Assembly: GCA_937925695.1 (NCBI GenBank)
Contig: CALAMD010000129.1
Coordinates: forward strand, 1-64,000
DNA: 64,000 bases
DNA from: an uncultured Bacillaceae bacterium
GTDB lineage: Bacteria > Bacillota > Bacilli > Bacillales > Amphibacillaceae
Direction: 5' to 3'
Each line of letters begins with the position of its first letter. The stretch's first letter is position 1. The notes beneath the pieces were generated by a model. That model made no database searches and was not told the origin of the DNA. It was given only the letters and a program-made list of their open reading frames with translations. Made by a program: the position numbers and the translations under genes. Below, piece after piece: positions 53,600-62,221 of this stretch.

Positions 53600-54262
53600 G
53601 TGAGTCTGTTGAACCGAAAAAAACAACTCATATGGGGATTTCTCATGATTATTCTGTTGTTCATGACAGAAACAATTCATGCAGAAACTACATATGTCAA
53701 TGATTGTCTGGATGAAAATCCGGATTGCTTTGAGGAATTAAATACAACACTAGACCCAGATGCGGAAAGTAACGGGGACAACTCATTTGTAACAATGGAA
53801 ACAGGGTCCTTAGGTATGAGTATTATTAAAACTGTATTTTCGCTCATCCTTATCTTAGCGCTAATATACTTTGGTCTAAAATTTTTTAACCAGCGCAATA
53901 AATATTCATCTACAGCTAAGTCTCTAGAAAATTTAGGAGGCATCCCAGTAGGGCAAAATAAATCAATACAAATCATTCGTGTTGGTCAAAAACTTTATTT
54001 AATCGGAGTCGGTGATAATGTAGAGTTGCTACAAGAAATAACCGATGAAGAAGTGATCAATGAGCTCATGACAAAAGAGCGTGATCAATCATTGGAACAA
54101 TCATCTCCTTGGCAATCGTTCATATCCCGGACTAAAGGTAAACAAACGGAGCAAAAAACGAATGATCAGTTTTTAAATTTACTTACAAAAGAACTAGATA
54201 AGTTGAAGAAGAATAGACAAGAAATAAAAGCTTCATTTGGACAAAAGGAAGATAGTAAATGA
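53600..54262 (+). CDS. fliO: Flagellar biosynthesis protein FliO (FliZ)
   Basis: A 220-residue protein with an N-terminal signal peptide (cleavage likely after IHA, ~27), an acidic extracytoplasmic segment, and a membrane helix at ~75-95 (IIKTVFSLILILALIYFGL). The cytoplasmic region has the FliO strand VGQNKSIQIIRVGQKLYLIGVGDNVELL. FliO assists FliP gate assembly. The start is GTG 53600 or TTG 53609; both have only weak binding sites. The stop overlaps fliP. Confidence 0.86.
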   Translation: MSLLNRKKQLIWGFLMIILLFMTETIHAETTYVNDCLDENPDCFEELNTTLDPDAESNGDNSFVTMETGSLGMSIIKTVFSLILILALIYFGLKFFNQRNKYSSTAKSLENLGGIPVGQNKSIQIIRVGQKLYLIGVGDNVELLQEITDEEVINELMTKERDQSLEQSSPWQSFISRTKGKQTEQKTNDQFLNLLTKELDKLKKNRQEIKASFGQKEDSK

Positions 54263-54927
54263 ATGAGTTTATCGATATGTTTTCTAGTTCCGATCCATCT
54301 GCTGTAGCAACTTCTGTTAAATTATTGCTATTATTAACAGTATTATCATTAGCACCAGGTATACTCATCTTAATGACTAGTTTCACAAGAATAGTTATCA
54401 TATTATCTTTTACTAGAACATCTTTAGCAACACAACAAATGCCTCCTAACCAGGTGCTGATTGGTTTAGCATTATTTCTTACATTTTTTATCATGGCACC
54501 GACATTTGGACAAGTATATGAAGGAGCATTACAACCACTTTTTAACGAGGAAATTACGCTAGATGAAGCTTATGAAAATGCTAGTGAACCACTAAAGGAG
54601 TTCATGGCGAAACATACACGACAAAAGGACTTAGCTTTGTTTCTGAGTTACACGGATGTGGAAAATCCTCAAACGATACAAGATATACCGTTATCAGTTC
54701 TAATACCAGCCTTTGCCATCAGTGAATTGAAAACAGCATTTCAAATGGGCTTTATGATCTTTATTCCATTTTTAATTATTGATATGGCTGTGGCTAGTAT
54801 TTTAATGTCGATGGGAATGATGATGCTACCGCCGGTGATGATTTCATTACCGTTTAAAATTCTCTTATTCGTCCTTGTTGACGGTTGGCATTTAATTACC
54901 CATTCAATATTAGAAAGTTTTGGTTAG
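54259..54927 (+). CDS. fliP: Flagellar export gate protein FliP
   Basis: A 222-residue core of the flagellar type III gate. Membrane segments lie at ~20-40 (LLLLLTVLSLAPGILILMTSF), ~60-80, ~163-180 and ~190-210, with the family patterns TSFTRIVIILSFTRTSLATQQMPPNQVLIGLALFL (parts) and MGMMMLPPVMISLPFKILLFVL. No cleavable signal is evident. It assembles in a 5:4:1 complex with FliQ and FliR. Confidence 0.95.
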   Translation: MNEFIDMFSSSDPSAVATSVKLLLLLTVLSLAPGILILMTSFTRIVIILSFTRTSLATQQMPPNQVLIGLALFLTFFIMAPTFGQVYEGALQPLFNEEITLDEAYENASEPLKEFMAKHTRQKDLALFLSYTDVENPQTIQDIPLSVLIPAFAISELKTAFQMGFMIFIPFLIIDMAVASILMSMGMMMLPPVMISLPFKILLFVLVDGWHLITHSILESFG

Positions 54928-54984
54928 GACAATGATTGATCGCTCGCAGGACTAAATCAATGCAGTAAAGGTCGGTGATGATAT

Positions 54985-55254
54985 TTGAATAGTGAATTGG
55001 TACTATACTTGGCCGAGCAAGGTATTTTTACCATTTTAATGGTAGCTGGCCCGCTGCTCATTTTAGCGTTAGCTGTTGGATTACTAGTAAGTATTTTCCA
55101 AGCAACAACCCAAATCCAAGAACAAACCTTGGCATTTATTCCAAAAATTGTAGCTGTGCTTGTTGGCGTCGTTTTTTTTGGTCCCTGGATGCTATCGAAA
55201 ATGATCGAATTTACAACAAACCTTTATCAAAATTTAACGATCTTTGTAGGGTAA
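54985..55254 (+). CDS. fliQ: Flagellar export gate protein FliQ
   Basis: An 89-residue two-helix membrane protein (~15-35 and ~50-75) with GPLLILALAVGLLVSIFQATTQIQEQTLAFIPK (parts) as family signature. It starts at TTG behind GGTGATGAT, 57 nt after fliP. Confidence 0.93.
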   Translation: MNSELVLYLAEQGIFTILMVAGPLLILALAVGLLVSIFQATTQIQEQTLAFIPKIVAVLVGVVFFGPWMLSKMIEFTTNLYQNLTIFVG

Positions 55255-55257
55255 GAC

Positions 55258-56037
55258 ATGCTGGAATATTTAAATCTATTTAGTTTACCAATATTCTTAC
55301 TTATTTTTATGCGGATGGTTGCTTTTTTTGTCACTTTACCATTATTTTCTTACCGTGCCATCCCGACGCCATTTAAAATTGGATTTGCCTTTTTTTTAGC
55401 CCTAATCTTTTATCATACACTCGATCTGTCTAACGTGGATCTTGAAGGTACATATTTTTTCTTATTAATAAAAGAAATCATCGTTGGTTTGTTAATTGGT
55501 TTAGTCGCATATATCATTGTTTCTGCAGTCCAAATAGCTGGCGGCTTTGTCGATTTCCAAATGGGTTTTGCCATCGCTAATGTGATTGATCCGCAAACAG
55601 GAGCACAAAGTCCAATTACCGGACAGTATTTTTATATCATTGCTTTATTGTTTTTATTATCGGTAGATGGCCATCATTTGTTAATTGAGGGGATCTTTCA
55701 TAGTTATCGACTTATTCCTATTGACGGTATGATTTCCTTCCAACAGGAGGGCATAGCTCGCTTTATCATTGCCGTCTTTAATCAGATGTTCTTAATTGCT
55801 TTTCAGATGGCAATTCCAATAGTCGGTTGTCTATTTTTAGTGGATGTTGCCTTAGGTATGATTGCAAGGACAGTTCCCCAAGTAAATGTGTTTGTTGTTG
55901 GACTACCATTAAAAATCTTCGTTAGTTTTACCGTGATTTTGTTTTTCTTAAGTTTCTATATGATCCTCGTTCGATCATTGTTTGCAAATATGTTCGATGT
56001 AATGAGAGGATTAATGCAATTATTTGGGAGTGCTTAA
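55258..56037 (+). CDS. fliR: Flagellar export gate protein FliR
   Basis: A 259-residue polytopic membrane protein with about six hydrophobic segments. ILRM-type start and the family stretch FVDFQMGFAIANVIDPQTGAQSPI are seen, and VPQVNVFVVGLPLKIF is the conserved C-terminal motif. It starts 3 nt after fliQ and overlaps the region just before flhB. Confidence 0.94.
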   Translation: MLEYLNLFSLPIFLLIFMRMVAFFVTLPLFSYRAIPTPFKIGFAFFLALIFYHTLDLSNVDLEGTYFFLLIKEIIVGLLIGLVAYIIVSAVQIAGGFVDFQMGFAIANVIDPQTGAQSPITGQYFYIIALLFLLSVDGHHLLIEGIFHSYRLIPIDGMISFQQEGIARFIIAVFNQMFLIAFQMAIPIVGCLFLVDVALGMIARTVPQVNVFVVGLPLKIFVSFTVILFFLSFYMILVRSLFANMFDVMRGLMQLFGSA

Positions 56038-56038
56038 T

Positions 56039-57118
56039 GTGCAACTTAAACTAGATTTACAATTTTTTGCTGGGGAAAAAACAGAAAAAGCTACTCCGAG
56101 AAAGCGGGAAGACGAACGTAAAAAAGGAAGAGTGGCGAAAAGTCAAGACGTCAACACGGCAATCATCTTATTGTTTGCCTTTATTATGTTGGCGGTCTAT
56201 GGCAGTACGATGAAAGAACAACTGACAAATCTCTATCAATATACTTTTACTGAGTACATACATTGGGATTTGAACATCCATACAACGATGATCCTCGTTC
56301 GTGAGATTTTTTTTGAAATATTGAAAGTTGTCGCCCCGGTTATGTTAATTGCGTTCATAGCCGCCATCATAGCTAATGTACTCCAAATCGGTTTTTTATA
56401 TACGACTGAACCGTTAAAGTTTGATTTAAAAAGACTTGATCCGATTCAAGGAGCAAAGCGAATCTTTTCAATCCGAGCTTTAATAGAGTTATTGAAATCC
56501 TTTTTTAAAATAGCTTTTATCGGTGTCATTACCTTTTCGGTTATTTGGAAGTATAAAGATGATATGTTGCAGGTGTCATTGAAAAATGCAGAAAACGCCC
56601 TAAGTTTTTTTGGTAAAGTTACGATGATTATGGCTTTTGCAGCAATCATTGCTTTAATCATCTTGGCGGTCTTCGACTATGCTTATCAGCGGTTTGATTA
56701 TGAAAAAAATTTACGTATGTCCAAGCAAGAAGTTAAAGATGAGTTTAAAAATGTTGAAGGAGATCCGTTAATTCGCTCTAAAATGCGGGAAAAACAGCGA
56801 CAAATTGCGATGCAACGTATGATGAGTGAAGTCCCTGAAGCAGATGTGATTATTACGAACCCAACCCATTATTCTGTTGCGATCAAATATAATGAAGCCG
56901 TTGCGAGTGCCCCAATTGTCGTTGCGAAGGGAATTGACGAGATTGCCTTAAAAATTAGAGAAGTCGCAAAAGCCCATGATATTACTTTTGTCGAGAATAA
57001 ACAATTAGCACGTTCGTTATACCATGAAGTCGAGATTGGTGAGGTTATCCCTGAGAAATTTTACCAAGCAGTCGCAGAAGTATTAGCCTATGTATATCGA
57101 TTAGAGAATAGAGCATGA
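56039..57118 (+). CDS. flhB: Flagellar export substrate-specificity switch FlhB
   Basis: A 359-residue protein with an N-terminal LDLQFFAGEKTEKATPRKR signature, four membrane helices (~30-210), and a cytoplasmic C-domain. The autocleavage site NPTH is at ~274-277 in ITNPTHYSVAIKY. The C-terminal IPEKFYQAVAEVLAYVYRL is the FlhB-CC helix. GTG 56039 has GGGAG 8 nt upstream. The fliK gene at 47052 encodes its expected partner. Confidence 0.95.
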   Translation: MQLKLDLQFFAGEKTEKATPRKREDERKKGRVAKSQDVNTAIILLFAFIMLAVYGSTMKEQLTNLYQYTFTEYIHWDLNIHTTMILVREIFFEILKVVAPVMLIAFIAAIIANVLQIGFLYTTEPLKFDLKRLDPIQGAKRIFSIRALIELLKSFFKIAFIGVITFSVIWKYKDDMLQVSLKNAENALSFFGKVTMIMAFAAIIALIILAVFDYAYQRFDYEKNLRMSKQEVKDEFKNVEGDPLIRSKMREKQRQIAMQRMMSEVPEADVIITNPTHYSVAIKYNEAVASAPIVVAKGIDEIALKIREVAKAHDITFVENKQLARSLYHEVEIGEVIPEKFYQAVAEVLAYVYRLENRA

Positions 57119-57138
57119 GAAGACAGGTGGAAAGTAAG

Positions 57139-59175
57139 ATGAAATTTAGAGATATTGCCGTACTTATAGGTGTAATCTTAATCATTGTAATGCTTGTCAT
57201 CCCTTTACCGGGTTGGCTTTTAAGTGTATTAATTCTATGCAATATGTCCATTGCCTTATTGGTTATTTTAGTTTCTATGAATACACAAGAACCATTACAA
57301 TTTTCTATTTTTCCATCGTTATTATTGGTCTTAACATTATTTCGCTTAGGCCTTAATGTATCTACAACAAGATCAATCTTAGCTGAAGCTGATGCTGGTG
57401 GCGTGGTTGATACATTCGGTTCTTTTGTTATTGGCGATAATCCACTTGTTGGTTTTGTTGTGTTTATGATTCTTGTTATTATTCAATTTATTGTTATTAC
57501 GAAAGGTGCTGAGCGGGTCTCAGAGGTGGGTGCTCGATTCACGTTAGATGCGATGCCTGGTAAACAAATGAGTATTGATGCTGATTTAAATGCAGGACTT
57601 ATCTCAGAACAAGAAGCAAGACAACGTAGAGAAAATGTGGAACGAGAAGCTGATTTTTATGGGGCAATGGATGGGGCAAGTAAATTCGTCAAAGGAGATG
57701 CCATTGCTGGTATTATCATTGTTCTGATCAATATTATTTTTGGTTTAATCATTGGGATGACCCAAAGGGGACTATCATTTGGCGAAGCGATTGATACATA
57801 TATTCGATTAACTGTTGGTGATGGCCTTGTCAGTCAGATTCCAGCTTTATTAATAGCTACAGCAACTGGTATTGTCGTTACTCGTGTTTCAACGAGTGGT
57901 AATTTAAGCAGTGACGTCATGGATCAATTATTACAATATCCTAAGTTACTCTATATCGCTTCAGGAACGATTTTTGCGCTAGGTTTGTTTACACCAATCA
58001 ATTTTTTCTTAACGACATTTATCGCTGGGATGTTAGCTTTAAGTGCATATTTACTCATGGAGCGTTCTAAGGAACCTGAAATTCCGGATACTGCTGAAGA
58101 GGATGCAGCTGAGGAACAAGCCATGAAAACACCAGAAAATGTCATCAGTTTAATTAATCTCGACCCGATAGAATTTGAATTTGGCTACGCCTTAATCCCA
58201 TTAGTTGATGCCAGTCAAGGGGGAGATTTACTAGATCGGGTAGTCATGATTCGTCGTCAATTGGCAATCGAATTAGGGCTCGTTATTCCAGTTGTAAGAA
58301 TTCGCGATAATATTCAATTAAATCCAAACGAATACCGCTTAAAAATTAGAGGCAATGAGGTTGCTTCTGGCGAACTACTCTTGGATCATTATTTAGCGAT
58401 GAGTCCAGATATGGGCCAAGATGATATAGAAGGTATTGATACACAAGAACCGGCCTTCGGTTTGCCAGCGAAATGGATCACTGAAGCAGTTAAAGATGAG
58501 GCCGAACTATTAGGTTATACGATTGTTGATCCACCATCGGTCGTCTCTACACATATTACTGAAGTCATCAAAAAACATGCCCATAGTTTATTAGGTAGAC
58601 AAGAGACGAAACAACTTATCGATCATCTCGAAGAAGAATATCCAATCTTGGTTGAAGAAGTGGTGCCTGAACCATTATCAGTAGGTGATATTCAAAAGGT
58701 ATTAGCGAATCTATTAAGGGAGAATATTTCAATTCGCAATTTGCCAGTTATCTTTGAAACACTAGCAGATTATGGACAAATGACAACCGATACGAATCTA
58801 TTAACAGAATATGTCAGACAAGCTTTAGCACCACAAATTACAAGTCAATATGTGAGTCATGATCAATCATTGAAAGTGATCACTGTCTCACCCCAATTAG
58901 AGGAAACATTAATGAGCCATATCCAACAGACTGAATTTGGTAGTTACTTGTCAATCGAGCCAGAATTACAAGAGAAAATTATTGTCAATCTTCAAGGAGA
59001 AGTAGAAAAAATGCTGCTAGAAGCGGAAGAAGCGATCATTATTTGTTCGCCAGCCATCCGTATGCATTTAAAACAGTTAGTAGAACGATATTTTCCTGAT
59101 GTTGTCGTCTTGTCTTATAACGAATTAGAGTCCCATGTTCAAGTGCAAAGTATCGGGGTGGTGAATGTTGCATGA
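57139..59175 (+). CDS. flhA: Flagellar export apparatus protein FlhA
   Basis: A 678-residue protein: eight membrane helices in the first ~320 residues with the family patterns RLGLNVSTTRSIL and SEVGARFTLDAMPGKQMSID, then a four-subdomain cytoplasmic region that receives chaperone-substrate complexes (ELGLVIPVVRIRDN; PAKWITEAVKDEAE). ATG 57139 follows GGTGGAAAG; ATG 57115, which overlaps flhB, is less likely. Confidence 0.95.
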   Translation: MKFRDIAVLIGVILIIVMLVIPLPGWLLSVLILCNMSIALLVILVSMNTQEPLQFSIFPSLLLVLTLFRLGLNVSTTRSILAEADAGGVVDTFGSFVIGDNPLVGFVVFMILVIIQFIVITKGAERVSEVGARFTLDAMPGKQMSIDADLNAGLISEQEARQRRENVEREADFYGAMDGASKFVKGDAIAGIIIVLINIIFGLIIGMTQRGLSFGEAIDTYIRLTVGDGLVSQIPALLIATATGIVVTRVSTSGNLSSDVMDQLLQYPKLLYIASGTIFALGLFTPINFFLTTFIAGMLALSAYLLMERSKEPEIPDTAEEDAAEEQAMKTPENVISLINLDPIEFEFGYALIPLVDASQGGDLLDRVVMIRRQLAIELGLVIPVVRIRDNIQLNPNEYRLKIRGNEVASGELLLDHYLAMSPDMGQDDIEGIDTQEPAFGLPAKWITEAVKDEAELLGYTIVDPPSVVSTHITEVIKKHAHSLLGRQETKQLIDHLEEEYPILVEEVVPEPLSVGDIQKVLANLLRENISIRNLPVIFETLADYGQMTTDTNLLTEYVRQALAPQITSQYVSHDQSLKVITVSPQLEETLMSHIQQTEFGSYLSIEPELQEKIIVNLQGEVEKMLLEAEEAIIICSPAIRMHLKQLVERYFPDVVVLSYNELESHVQVQSIGVVNVA

Positions 59176-60305
59176 AAGTAAAAAAGTATGTCGGCTCAAA
59201 CATGACAGAAGTGTTAGATAAAGTCAGAGCTGAACTCGGTTCCGATGCTGTCATTCTTAATTCAAAAGAAGTAAATCAAAGTGGTTTTCTTCGCTTCTTC
59301 AAGAAAAAACAGATAGAAGTCATTGCTGCCCTTGATCCTCAACCAATTGTTCGTCGCCAGAAAAAACCAGTGACGAAGGCGAGACATCGCCATCCATTGG
59401 TTAATCAGAACGAACGTCATGATTCGGATCAAGTTAATACAGCCGTATTACAGGAAATTAAATACTTAAAACGATTGATTGAGCACCAAGCCAAAACTGA
59501 TGATTCATCCTATTCTACTCACTATCAATTAGCTTTTGAACACTTACTAGCTCAAGAAGTTGATTCATCACTCGCCAAAGATATGATCGATCAGATTATC
59601 GAAGATCATGAAGAGAAAAAGCTAGATATCACACCAGAAATACTAAGCAAAGCAATGCGATTAGAAATCGAGAAGCGATTAAAGAAAGTATCATTACAAA
59701 CGAAAAAAAAGGATCACCAAAAAATCATTCATTTTGTTGGCCCAACAGGTGTTGGTAAAACAACAACGCTTGCAAAGATTGCTGCCAAAATGATGCTTGA
59801 TGAAAATAAAAACATCGCCTTTATTACAATGGATACGTATCGAATCGCTGCTATCGAGCAATTAAAAACCTATGCGCGAATACTAGATGTACCATTAGAA
59901 GTAGCTTATACAGTGCAAGATTACCAGCGGGCCGTCCAGAAGTTTGCTGATTATGATTTGATCCTCGTAGATACAGCAGGTCGTAATTATCGAGAGCAAA
60001 AATATATCGCCGATTTAAAAATCAATGAAAATCCTAGTATTAAAACTTACCTTGTTTTATCGTTAACAGCTAAACCAAAGGACATCATTGACATTTATGA
60101 ACAATTTGGTCATTTACCAATTAATGAGGTTATTTTCACGAAAATTGATGAAACGACCCAGTATGGCAGTATGTTAAACATCGCCCTAACCAAAACTGTT
60201 AATATTGCCTATGTAACAAATGGTCAGGATGTACCTAACGATATATTTCAACCAACACCACGAGATATTAGTCAATATATTGTAGGCGGTTTTTTACATG
60301 GGTGA
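59172..60305 (+). CDS. flhF: SRP-type GTPase FlhF
   Basis: A 377-residue GTPase that positions flagella, related to Ffh and FtsY. A basic N-terminal B domain (~1-120) precedes the N and G domains: [15 protein letters not shown] (~190), MDTYRIAAIEQLKTYA, DTAGRNYREQ, TKIDETTQYGSML. The B domain has KKYVGSNMTEVLDKVRAELG at the start. ATG overlaps the flhA stop. Confidence 0.95.
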   Translation: MKVKKYVGSNMTEVLDKVRAELGSDAVILNSKEVNQSGFLRFFKKKQIEVIAALDPQPIVRRQKKPVTKARHRHPLVNQNERHDSDQVNTAVLQEIKYLKRLIEHQAKTDDSSYSTHYQLAFEHLLAQEVDSSLAKDMIDQIIEDHEEKKLDITPEILSKAMRLEIEKRLKKVSLQTKKKDHQKIIHFVGPTGVGKTTTLAKIAAKMMLDENKNIAFITMDTYRIAAIEQLKTYARILDVPLEVAYTVQDYQRAVQKFADYDLILVDTAGRNYREQKYIADLKINENPSIKTYLVLSLTAKPKDIIDIYEQFGHLPINEVIFTKIDETTQYGSMLNIALTKTVNIAYVTNGQDVPNDIFQPTPRDISQYIVGGFLHG

Positions 60306-61161
60306 TCAGGCTGATAGTTTACGCAGACAATTTGGTCATTTACCAGAAATTAACCAAGCAAAAACAATAGCTGTTGTCAGCGGTAAAGGTGGTGTTGGCA
60401 AATCAAACTTTGCTTTAAACTTTTCCTTATCCTTATTGAATCGAGGAAAAAAAGTATTACTCGTTGATTTGGATGTAGGTATGGGCAATATTGATATTTT
60501 GTTAGGCTTAAATGCTCCCTCAACGATCATTGATATGTTAAACAAAGATCTCTCTATTCATGATATTATAGAGACAGGTCCTAACCAACTAGCATATATA
60601 TCCGGTGGGACAGGCATTAGTCAGTTCTTTTCGTTAGATGAGCAAAAAAAGGAATTCTTTTATCAACAATATCGCACATTGTTAGTAGATTATGATTATA
60701 TTATTTTCGATATGGGTGCTGGTGCAACAGATGATAGTTTATTCTTTGTTCTGGCTGCAGATGAATGTATTGTCATCACGACACCTGAACCAACATCGAT
60801 CACCGATGCATATAGCATGATTAAGCATATTGTCAATAAAGATCAAAATTTACCGATATATGTAGTAATGAATCGTTGTATGTCGAAAAAAATCGGTCAA
60901 AAAGCATTAGATCAATTTCAGCAAATCATTGCCCGTTTTTTGACAATAGAGATAAATAAAATGGGTATTTTACCTGATGATAAAATCGTATCTTTAGCTG
61001 TTATGCGCCAAACACCATATCTTTTGTTAAATAGACGTGCTCCGATCTCACAAGCGATGAGACAATTAACGATCAACTATTTAACGAAAGGCGACGAACA
61101 ATTGACCAAGAAACCTTTTTCCTTCGTCAACAAGTTAAAACAATTCATGAGAGAGAGGTAA
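60298..61161 (+). CDS. flhG: MinD-like ATPase FlhG (YlxH), flagellar number regulator
   Basis: A 287-residue ParA/MinD-family ATPase that activates the FlhF GTPase and controls flagellar pattern. It has an N-terminal activator helix (DSLRRQFGHLP), the deviant Walker A SGKGGVGKSNFALN (~25-38), DLDVGMGNIDILLGL and DMGAGATDDSLFF. The C-terminal amphipathic helix (VNKLKQFMRE) fits the membrane-targeting sequence. It overlaps flhF by 8 nt. Confidence 0.94.
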   Translation: MGDQADSLRRQFGHLPEINQAKTIAVVSGKGGVGKSNFALNFSLSLLNRGKKVLLVDLDVGMGNIDILLGLNAPSTIIDMLNKDLSIHDIIETGPNQLAYISGGTGISQFFSLDEQKKEFFYQQYRTLLVDYDYIIFDMGAGATDDSLFFVLAADECIVITTPEPTSITDAYSMIKHIVNKDQNLPIYVVMNRCMSKKIGQKALDQFQQIIARFLTIEINKMGILPDDKIVSLAVMRQTPYLLLNRRAPISQAMRQLTINYLTKGDEQLTKKPFSFVNKLKQFMRER

Positions 61162-61166
61162 AGGCC

Positions 61167-62219
61167 ATGGACACCATTCGTGTTCTTATCATCGAAGATT
61201 CGGCATTTATGCGCAAAATGATCACGGAAATATTGGAATCCGATGATCGGATTCGGGTAATCGGAACTGCCAAAAATGGCCAAGAAGGTTTAGAAAAAGT
61301 CAAAGCATTATCACCTGATGTTGTAACATTGGATATTATTATGCCCTATATGGACGGCATGACGACCTTAGAGAAGATAATGGAAGAAACTCCAGTACCA
61401 GTTGTCATGTTAGCTAGTAGTCCAAAAGAATCAAATGATTTAATGCAAGCTATCTCAAAAGGTGCCGTTGATTTTATCACGAAGCCTTCGGGTCCAATTT
61501 CACTAGATATTGAGCACATAAAGGAAGAAATCATTCAAAAGGTTATCACAGCATCAACAGCTAAAGTTACAACGCCACAGGCTAGATCTGATGCTAGTAT
61601 GGCAGGGTATGAATATCATCCACGCCATCGTGATACACTTCTGGTGATAGGTTCTTCGACTGGTGGTCCGCGAGCACTTCAGGCTATCTTATCCGAATTA
61701 CCGGCGGATTTTCCAGCACCAATTTTAATTGCTCAACATATGCCTGCTGGATTTACCAAGTCACTTGCCAGCCGCTTAAATTCATTGTCCGCCATCACAG
61801 TAAAAGAAGCAGAAGACGGTGAACAAATTCAAAATGGTGTTGCCTATGTAGCGCCGGGAAATCTTCATATGACGGTGCAACAGCAAAATAGTTCGCTCAC
61901 GCTAAAGATAAGCAAACAACCTGAAGATAGTCTGTATCGCCCATCCATCGATGTATTACTTGCCTCTATTGCTGATGTGCAACAAGTTAATAAAATGGCG
62001 ATTATTTTAACAGGAATGGGTCGGGATGGGGCCAAGGGGATTCAACAAATAAAAAAGAAGGATTCTCAAGCCTTTGTTATTGCTGAAGCAGAGGAATCAT
62101 CAGTAATCTATGGTATGCCAAATGCCGCCATCCAAACAGGATGTGTCGATCAAGTGCTTCATTTACATAATATAGCTAGGATGATGGAACAAATGGTCAT
62201 AAATAAAGGGAGGGATTAA
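61167..62219 (+). CDS. cheB: Chemotaxis protein-glutamate methylesterase CheB
   Basis: A 350-residue enzyme that demethylates (and deamidates) chemoreceptors. The N-terminal receiver domain has IIEDSAFMRKM and Asp in VVTLDIIMPYMDG (~54). The C-terminal esterase carries Ser164 in GSSTGGPRA, His in AQHMPAGFTKSLA (~192) and Asp in TGMGRDGAKG (~288). The linker (~130-150) is Thr/Ala-rich. ATG 61167 follows the flhG stop by 5 bases. Confidence 0.95.
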   Translation: MDTIRVLIIEDSAFMRKMITEILESDDRIRVIGTAKNGQEGLEKVKALSPDVVTLDIIMPYMDGMTTLEKIMEETPVPVVMLASSPKESNDLMQAISKGAVDFITKPSGPISLDIEHIKEEIIQKVITASTAKVTTPQARSDASMAGYEYHPRHRDTLLVIGSSTGGPRALQAILSELPADFPAPILIAQHMPAGFTKSLASRLNSLSAITVKEAEDGEQIQNGVAYVAPGNLHMTVQQQNSSLTLKISKQPEDSLYRPSIDVLLASIADVQQVNKMAIILTGMGRDGAKGIQQIKKKDSQAFVIAEAEESSVIYGMPNAAIQTGCVDQVLHLHNIARMMEQMVINKGRD

Positions 62220-62221
62220 AT